The notes under the pieces: model-generated | Told to the model about the DNA's origin: nothing | The model's input: the letters and a program-made list of their open reading frames with translations, nothing else | The model's database searches: none | Assembly: GCA_029858425.1 (NCBI GenBank) | Contig: JAOUFE010000003.1 | Location: 1-44,320 of the forward strand | Direction: 5' to 3' | Length of the DNA stretch: 44,320 nucleotides | Source: Spirochaetia bacterium | GTDB lineage: Bacteria > Spirochaetota > Leptospiria > Turneriellales > JAOUFE01 | Shown here: piece after piece, positions 38,267-44,320 of the stretch | Numbering within the stretch: position 1 is the first letter of the stretch | How the letters are laid out: each line of letters begins with the position of its first letter | Position numbers and translations under genes: made by a program

Positions 38267-39883
38267 TTACTTTCCTGTTTTTGCAAACATTCCATACGGA
38301 ATATTTACATATTCTATTTGATTGGCTTCGAGATAATCTTCATCGAGAAAACATGCCGGGGCATAAACAATGAGCCGCTCGTTTGGATTTGCAGCGCGTA
38401 TCTTTTCAGCCAGGGTTAAATTTAAGGCAAGTCTTGTCATTTCTGTAAAATCGGGTTTGTACACCAGGTAAATGGCAGACCTGCCATATCTACCTGCAAA
38501 ATAATGATCTGCATTGATTTCTTTTTCATTTGTATGGTGTTCGCCTGTGCAAAGATAATAAACGTATTTCGCAAATTCTTCATAAAACGGTAAGTCGCCG
38601 GATAAAATATTTTCCGGATCAATAGCCCTGCCGACTCGAAGATACCGAAAACCAGAATCATAACCATTTTTTTCAATAGCGCGCTTTACCCTTTCACGAG
38701 TGATGTCGCGACAAATATTTTTCTCCGGTTCAGCGGCAGAAGCTTCGGTCATTTGAACCATGATACACTTGCGATTACCACCGTCTTCTTTGTTGAGTTC
38801 CATTACCGCGTGCATCGTTGTACCGGAACCAGCGAAAGAGTCGAGAATGATTGAATCGGGGGAAGTCGAGATTTGGAGAATACGTTTGATTAGACTTGTT
38901 GGTTTTGGAGATTCAAATGGGTTAGCTTCCAATAATTCTTTTACTGTACGCTTAGCATCGTCATTACTACCCACTTCATCATAGAGCCAAATAGACTTGG
39001 GGACTAACTCCTGTTTTACTTCGGATAAAAATGTTTTTCTTGAAGGTGTCGCATTACCATCTTTGCCAAACCAGATTTCATTGTTGGCATCCATTTTTTT
39101 TAAAGTTTCTTCACTAAATCTTGGGTAAGTACCTTTGGGTGGAGACCAGGCCACGCCATTAATAAATTTAAAATGGAAGTCAATTTTGTTGCCGCTTTTT
39201 GCATGTAAAGGCGTAGCTTTCCATGGTCCGCGCAAATCACTATCTGGATTTTTATATGCATCGTTTTGTTTATCGCCGCGAGGAAGTCCGTTTAATTCAA
39301 ATATTTCTTTTTGCTTTGCAAATAGTAAAATAAAATCATGATTTCCACTAAAAAATTCAGCATCGTTGCTTTGTGTATATTTTTTTTGCCAGACAATATT
39401 TGTAATAAAATTATTTTCGCCAAATACCTCATCCATGATTTGTCGCAATGTATGTTGCTCATTATCGTCAATGCTAATGAATATTGCTCCATCATCAGCC
39501 AACAATTCCCTCAACAACTTCAACCTCGGAACCATCATACACAGCCATTTGTCATGACGGGTTAAATCTTCTTTGCCAACTTCTTTATATAGCCACTCCT
39601 TAATCAAGGGACTGTTTACATTATCATTGTAAACCCAACCTTTTCCGTTGCCATTATCATTGCCCGTGTTATACGGCGGATCAATATAAATACATTTAAT
39701 TTTCCCGGCATATTGTGGGAGTAAAGCTTTCAACGCTAAAAGATTGTCGCCTTCTATAATGAGATTATCTGCGCCTTTTTCTGCTTGAAAATGAAGTTTT
39801 TTATCTTCTTCGAGTGTATGATAAGGAATGGATAAATGATGATTCCAGATTACGGTTTTACCTTTAAATTGAAGTGTGGGCAT
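38267..39883 (-). CDS. Type III adenine-specific DNA methyltransferase subunit Mod
   Basis: IYIDPPYNTGNDNGNG (motif IV), ILDSFAGSGTTMHAVMELN (motif I), NLIIEGDNLLALKAL; ATG at 39883 has SD AAAGGA. Confidence 0.93.
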   Translation of the reverse strand: MPTLQFKGKTVIWNHHLSIPYHTLEEDKKLHFQAEKGADNLIIEGDNLLALKALLPQYAGKIKCIYIDPPYNTGNDNGNGKGWVYNDNVNSPLIKEWLYKEVGKEDLTRHDKWLCMMVPRLKLLRELLADDGAIFISIDDNEQHTLRQIMDEVFGENNFITNIVWQKKYTQSNDAEFFSGNHDFILLFAKQKEIFELNGLPRGDKQNDAYKNPDSDLRGPWKATPLHAKSGNKIDFHFKFINGVAWSPPKGTYPRFSEETLKKMDANNEIWFGKDGNATPSRKTFLSEVKQELVPKSIWLYDEVGSNDDAKRTVKELLEANPFESPKPTSLIKRILQISTSPDSIILDSFAGSGTTMHAVMELNKEDGGNRKCIMVQMTEASAAEPEKNICRDITRERVKRAIEKNGYDSGFRYLRVGRAIDPENILSGDLPFYEEFAKYVYYLCTGEHHTNEKEINADHYFAGRYGRSAIYLVYKPDFTEMTRLALNLTLAEKIRAANPNERLIVYAPACFLDEDYLEANQIEYVNIPYGMFAKTGK

Positions 39884-39904
39884 GGTTTTCCTTTGTGGAT
39901 ACAA

Positions 39905-39910
39905 ATTATA
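39905..39910 (-). promoter_or_regulatory. Candidate -10 box of the mod-antitoxin-PIN-res operon
   Basis: TATAAT on the minus strand ~22 nt from mod ATG, between mod and the IS inverted repeat; no strong -35 seen. Confidence 0.35.
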
Positions 39911-39960
39911 CCCTGCAAACGGTCTGACCAGTATTTTTATGTCACACTGGAATTTATTAT

Positions 39961-41544
39961 GTAACTTCTCAATAATCAGGATATATATACAAAACGACGC
40001 AGGAAATATTAATGTCCTATTTAAGACATGGAATTCAAATTATCAGATATTCCGGAGAACGAAAAAACTCCCCTGGTTTGTTTCTTATTGGAGATGATCC
40101 AGCAACTGACAGAAGAAGTTCGGCAGCTCAAAGACGAAGTCGCCCGATTAAAGGGGCATCCCGCCAGACCCAGCTTAAAACCAAGTACCACGATTGACAT
40201 TGATAAACTGGAAAGACAAAAAACCAGCGGCGGTTCGAAAAAAAAACTTCAAGAAGAAAACGAAGAAAAATCTTGTAATACATAATATAGAAAACGTTGA
40301 GCTGACCGTTATTCCCGAGGGTTCTGTGGCGATTTGCAGCGAATCCATCAAGGTTCAGGATATCCTGATTCGCCCCAATAATACGCGGTATACTCGCAAG
40401 GTCTGGAAAACTCCGGATGGAAAATTAATCAGAGCCAAGTGGCCTGTACATATTAACGGTCAATTTGGGTTTCATTTGAAGAGCTACATTATTTCGTTGT
40501 ACTTTGATTCCCACATGACGCAGCCTGCCATTTTACGCCACTTAACCGAAATTGGAATTGATATTTCATCGGGAGAAATTCACAATATTCTAATCGAAAA
40601 TAAGGATTTATTTCATAAGGAAAAAGAAGATATTTTAAAAGTCGGCTTGCAGATTTCAAAATCCATCACAACCGATGATACCGGCTTGCGTCATCGCGGC
40701 GCAAATGGATATTGTACGCACATCGGAAATGAATTCTTCGCCTACTTTAAAAGTTCCAACAGCAAAAGCCGGATAAATTTTCTGGAAATACCCTTAGAGT
40801 TTTGTCTGCTTCCAGGGGCAGAGATTTCAAAAATAAATCGGAATGGGAAAAGTATCTAAAAATTCTGGGCATACGCGACGAGTACTCTGCCAAAAAAGCT
40901 ACGGAAGGCGCTTTATTGGGCGTGATCATGAAAAAAATACAACCGGCTCTGGCGATTGTAAGCGATGATGCCGGTCAGTTTGATATTTTAAGACATGCTC
41001 TGTGTTGGGTTCATTCAGAACGCTGCATTACATCGATTCACGCCGTTAGCTACGATCAGGATCAAATAATAAAAGATATCCTTGAAAAATACTGGGAATT
41101 AGTTCGAAAACTTCATGAATACAAAAGAACTCCAATAGACAGAATACGCAAAGAGATTGTGGTGGATTTTGATCATCTTTTTAGCATAAAAACAGAAATG
41201 CCTTCGCTAAACAAAGCGCTGGCGTCTCTTTTCAAAAAGAAACAAGAATTATTGTTGGTACTTGAAGAGCCTGAAATTCCACTGACGAACAATATTAGCG
41301 AAAGGGATATTCGGGACCAGGCAAAAAAGAGAAAAATTTCAGCGGGAACCAGAAGCGAATCGGGCAGAAATGCCCGCGATACATTCATGACCCTGCAAAA
41401 GACCTGTAAAAAACTGGGGATTTCCTTCCACGATTATTTGCTCGACAGACTTTCCGGCGCTCATCTGATAGCTGACCTGACAAAATTAATGAAAACCAAA
41501 GCTGGAACAATTTACAAAGCCTTACCTGATTATTGAGAAGTTAC
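39961..41544 (+). mobile_element. IS66-like insertion sequence, decayed
   Basis: Perfect 20-bp terminal inverted repeats GTAACTTCTCAATAATCAGG (39961-39980) / CCTGATTATTGAGAAGTTAC (41525-41544); no convincing target duplication. Confidence 0.8.
40028..41536 (+). pseudogene. IS66-like transposase split across frames
   Basis: Three overlapping ORFs (40028-40285, 40194-40859, 40802-41536) form one protein: coiled-coil N-terminus (QQLTEEVRQLKDEVARLKG), TTDDTGLRHRGANGYCTHIGNEFFAYF, LTNNISERDIRDQAKKRKISAGTRSESG. Confidence 0.8.
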
Positions 41545-41674
41545 AAAAATGTTCATAAAAATGTTCATTTTTTCATTGACTTTTTCTCTATGGATTAAAG
41601 TATAAACAAAGAAGCTTGTAATTTAAAGAATATAACCAGTTTTTAAAGTTATTTAACTTCTTAAGGAGATTAAA

Positions 41675-43147
41675 ATGAAAAAAATACATAAAACTGTAGT
41701 GATCATATTTACCCTGCTGGTGATTTCCATGCAAAACTTTTCTGCCTCGTCGGTTGACTCGATACCTTATCAAAACCAGACGCCGCCAACGGAAAATCAA
41801 CAAAATACGGATGATCAAACGCCTGCCGAACCCGAAATCCGGAGCGAAACCAATAAAAACGATCAAAATAAAGCGGAAATAATGGAAAAAAGAATGCCTG
41901 ACCTGGCGCGCATTGCCATCATTCCCATGCAAGATAGAACTGGTACTGAAAATTTTCAGTATTTGTCGGAAAGCTTAAGCGAGGCCATCCATTCTTCCAT
42001 GCAGAAAAATTTTCTCTACGCTCAAATTGACTCTTTAGAGGTAAAAAAGGCCATTTTTGATCTTGAACAGGAAGCCCTTGCCGTGGAAAAAGAATCCAAT
42101 GCGCGAAAAAATTTTTTTCTGGATATTTTTAGACCCCGACGAAAGCCCAAATCTGTCGAGAGAATTCAATTGGAAAAAACTCAAAAATTAGCCAAAAAAC
42201 TAAATGCCGATATTGTTATTTATGGAAATTACATTTTTGATGAAAAGAGTAATGAAATGGTTATTTCGACCAGTTTATACTTCGGACTTATAAATGCTAT
42301 CAGGCCAATCAGCGATATGCGGAATCCTGTGGACAATACCATCTTTACGACAACGGACAAAGCGGCAAAGGCAATTATTGTTGAAATTGACCTTATGGTG
42401 GTTTCCTTTGAAAAGAATCATCCGGAAATTGTCGAAAAAATAGAGACAAAAATGGACGAAAAAGCCGCTTCTGCGGAAGTTTTAACTGAAAAGACTTCAA
42501 CAGCATTCGCCGTTGAATCATCTGTTGAAGATGAAAAAGCGGTTTCTGAAATCAACGTTGAATCTGCAGAAAACGATTCCATAATCGAAGAGCCGCCCAA
42601 AAAAACCCTGACAAAAGAAATGGCCAGGGAAACAACGGGTAAACCCATTGAAGAAGAACCAATAGAAATGACAGAGATCGCCCCAGGCTGGGAAACAAAG
42701 AAAATGTCGCTCAGCCTGTTGCCGGGATTCTATATCAACAAAACATCTGCATCCGGTTTTTGCGGTACCTGCGATATGCAGTTAGGGCTGGCTGGCCGTT
42801 ACTGGATTTTTTCCCGTTTATACATGGGTTCAAAAATTGACCTTGCTGAAATCTGGAGTGAAAAAGTAGCTCCTGGCAGCCTTGCCCTGCTCGACGGTTT
42901 TGCCACCGTTGGTTACAGTATTTCCCATAAGCGATTTCTATTCAGCGCAGATCTGGGTATGGGTTACTACTTCGCTCCAGGAAAGACAAGAATCGATAAC
43001 CCAACCTTTGGCGTAAGCGCCTCTGCCGAGTATCTGCTCTCGAGGTCTTTTTCGATTGGTTTATCGGCCAACGCTCAAATGTACTACGATCAGCCAAACC
43101 CGCTTAACTTTGTCGGCCTGGGACTAATGTTAAATTATAATTTGTAG
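41675..43147 (+). CDS. Exported protein with an N-terminal CsgG/LpoB-like domain and C-terminal outer-membrane-barrel-like domain
   Basis: Signal peptide; ARIAIIPMQDRTGTENFQYLSESLSEAIHSSMQ, LAKKLNADIVIYGNYIFDEK; C-terminus alternating strands ending FVGLGLMLNYNL. Confidence 0.65.
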   Translation: MKKIHKTVVIIFTLLVISMQNFSASSVDSIPYQNQTPPTENQQNTDDQTPAEPEIRSETNKNDQNKAEIMEKRMPDLARIAIIPMQDRTGTENFQYLSESLSEAIHSSMQKNFLYAQIDSLEVKKAIFDLEQEALAVEKESNARKNFFLDIFRPRRKPKSVERIQLEKTQKLAKKLNADIVIYGNYIFDEKSNEMVISTSLYFGLINAIRPISDMRNPVDNTIFTTTDKAAKAIIVEIDLMVVSFEKNHPEIVEKIETKMDEKAASAEVLTEKTSTAFAVESSVEDEKAVSEINVESAENDSIIEEPPKKTLTKEMARETTGKPIEEEPIEMTEIAPGWETKKMSLSLLPGFYINKTSASGFCGTCDMQLGLAGRYWIFSRLYMGSKIDLAEIWSEKVAPGSLALLDGFATVGYSISHKRFLFSADLGMGYYFAPGKTRIDNPTFGVSASAEYLLSRSFSIGLSANAQMYYDQPNPLNFVGLGLMLNYNL

Positions 43148-43171
43148 AAATAGAAATATATGAGGTGTAAT

Positions 43172-44320
43172 ATGAAATATTTTAAAGAATTGCTGATAAT
43201 CTCTGTGCTTTTAATTTTTTCTTCATGCAAGGCATCCTATTTATATGATTTGGTGAATGGAAAAAATACAATCACAAATACAGGCGCCATTGCAAGTACA
43301 AGTACAACAAGTACAAGTACAACAAGTACACAATCACCCATCTCTGCATTTGCATATGTGGCGAACAATGGCAATAACAACGTTTCGATGTATGCGATCG
43401 ACGCTGCCACGGGCGTACTTACCGCAAACGGAACCATTGCGGCCGGGACAGGTCCAATTTCTGTAACGGTAGACCCCACCGGACGATTTGCATTTGTGGC
43501 GAACTCTGGCGGCAACAACGTGTCCATGTACACCATCAACCCTGCCACGGGCGTACTTACCGCAAACGGAGCCATTGCGGCCGGAACAGGGCCAATGTCT
43601 GTAACGGTAGACCCAACCGGGCGATTTGCATTTACGGCAAACTCCACCACTAACGATGTGTCCATGTACACAGTAAACCCTGTCACGGGCGTACTTGCCG
43701 CAAACGGGATGGCCATCCCGGCAGGGACACAGCCAATGTCTGTAACGGTAGACCCAACCGGAAGATTTGCATTTGTGGCGAACTATGTCAGTAACAACGT
43801 GTCCATGTACACCATCAACCCGGCCACGGGCGTACTTGCCGCAAGCGGGACAGTCGCGGCCGGGACAGCTCCAATTTCTGTAACGGTAGACCCAACCGGA
43901 CGATTTGCGTTTGTGGCAAACGGCGCCAGCTCCAACGTGTCGATGTATACGATAAACTCAGCCACGGGAGCGCTTACCGCAAACGGAACCATCGCAGCAG
44001 GGACAACTTCACGTTCTGTGACAATCGACCCAACCGGACGATTTGCATTTGTGGCAAACACCGCCAGTAACGACGTGTCGATGTACACGATCAACACATC
44101 GACGGGCGCGCTTACCGCAAACGGTACCATCGCAACAGGAGCAAGTCCATTATCTGTGACGGTAGACTCAACCGGACGATTTGCATTTGTGGCAAACGCT
44201 GGCAGCGCCAACGTTTCGATGTACACGATCAACTCGACCACGGGCGTACTTACCGCAAACGGCAGCAGCGCGGCCGGGACAAACCCGGCTTTTGTAACGG
44301 TAGTGCGCAGCAAACCGCGC
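43172..44320 (+). CDS. Lactonase/YVTN-type beta-propeller lipoprotein (3' end outside window)
   Basis: Open for 383 codons to the window end and absent from the ORF track. Signal peptide with lipobox-like IFSSC; repeats FAFVAN..NNVSMYTINPATGVLTANGTIAAGTGP.SVTVDPTGR. Confidence 0.88.
   Translation, partial: MKYFKELLIISVLLIFSSCKASYLYDLVNGKNTITNTGAIASTSTTSTSTTSTQSPISAFAYVANNGNNNVSMYAIDAATGVLTANGTIAAGTGPISVTVDPTGRFAFVANSGGNNVSMYTINPATGVLTANGAIAAGTGPMSVTVDPTGRFAFTANSTTNDVSMYTVNPVTGVLAANGMAIPAGTQPMSVTVDPTGRFAFVANYVSNNVSMYTINPATGVLAASGTVAAGTAPISVTVDPTGRFAFVANGASSNVSMYTINSATGALTANGTIAAGTTSRSVTIDPTGRFAFVANTASNDVSMYTINTSTGALTANGTIATGASPLSVTVDSTGRFAFVANAGSANVSMYTINSTTGVLTANGSSAAGTNPAFVTVVRSKPR
43295..43330 (+). 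repeat. 15-bp in-frame tandem repeat (Ser/Thr linker)
   Basis: AGTACAAGTACAACA x2 plus partial third; encodes STSTT repeats. Confidence 0.75.
43347..44300 (+). repeat. 138-bp coding tandem repeats (one unit 141 bp), about 7 copies
   Basis: GATTTGCATTTGTGGC-type landmark at 43485, 43623, 43764, 43902, 44040, 44178: spacing 138, 141, 138, 138, 138. Confidence 0.9.

Noticed and set aside
43237-44313. Two long minus strand ORFs (159 and 176 aa) with repeats
   Set aside because: Shadow of the 138-bp coding repeats; the + strand reading gives a coherent beta-propeller lipoprotein with signal peptide.

Overview
The window is 44.3 kb of bacterial chromosome, mostly housekeeping genes. It may be spirochaete-like (Leptospirales?), but that is only an impression from gene content. 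Recognisable genes include rpe, mqnD, pyrE, a 2-oxoacid:acceptor oxidoreductase pair, galU/DegT-aminotransferase/manC, radC, a hemH-lipoprotein-kdsA operon, pdxH, a Zn-less dksA-like gene with a UDG-like partner, ahcY, ctp, plsX, slt, a thioesterase, tpiA, recJ, bactofilin, a PpiC/SurA-like gene, an MFS transporter, acyP, a patatin and purB. The main accessory region is 35.1-41.6 kb. It holds a Type III restriction-modification operon with a complete DUF2281-like antitoxin / PIN-toxin pair between mod and res, in the order mod > antitoxin > PIN > res, with ATGA overlaps or a 3-nt gap. A frame-disrupted IS66-like element with perfect 20-bp inverted repeats sits just upstream. Other signals are an IS1182-type element next to a palindromic dispersed repeat, two dispersed palindromic repeat families (one with compensatory stem changes), a single-copy nested inverted repeat upstream of ahcY, a decayed VapB-like antitoxin, and a lactonase-like lipoprotein gene built of 138-bp tandem repeats that runs off the window end. 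I recognised no rRNA, tRNA or CRISPR. All family calls come from reading the sequence; no searches were run.
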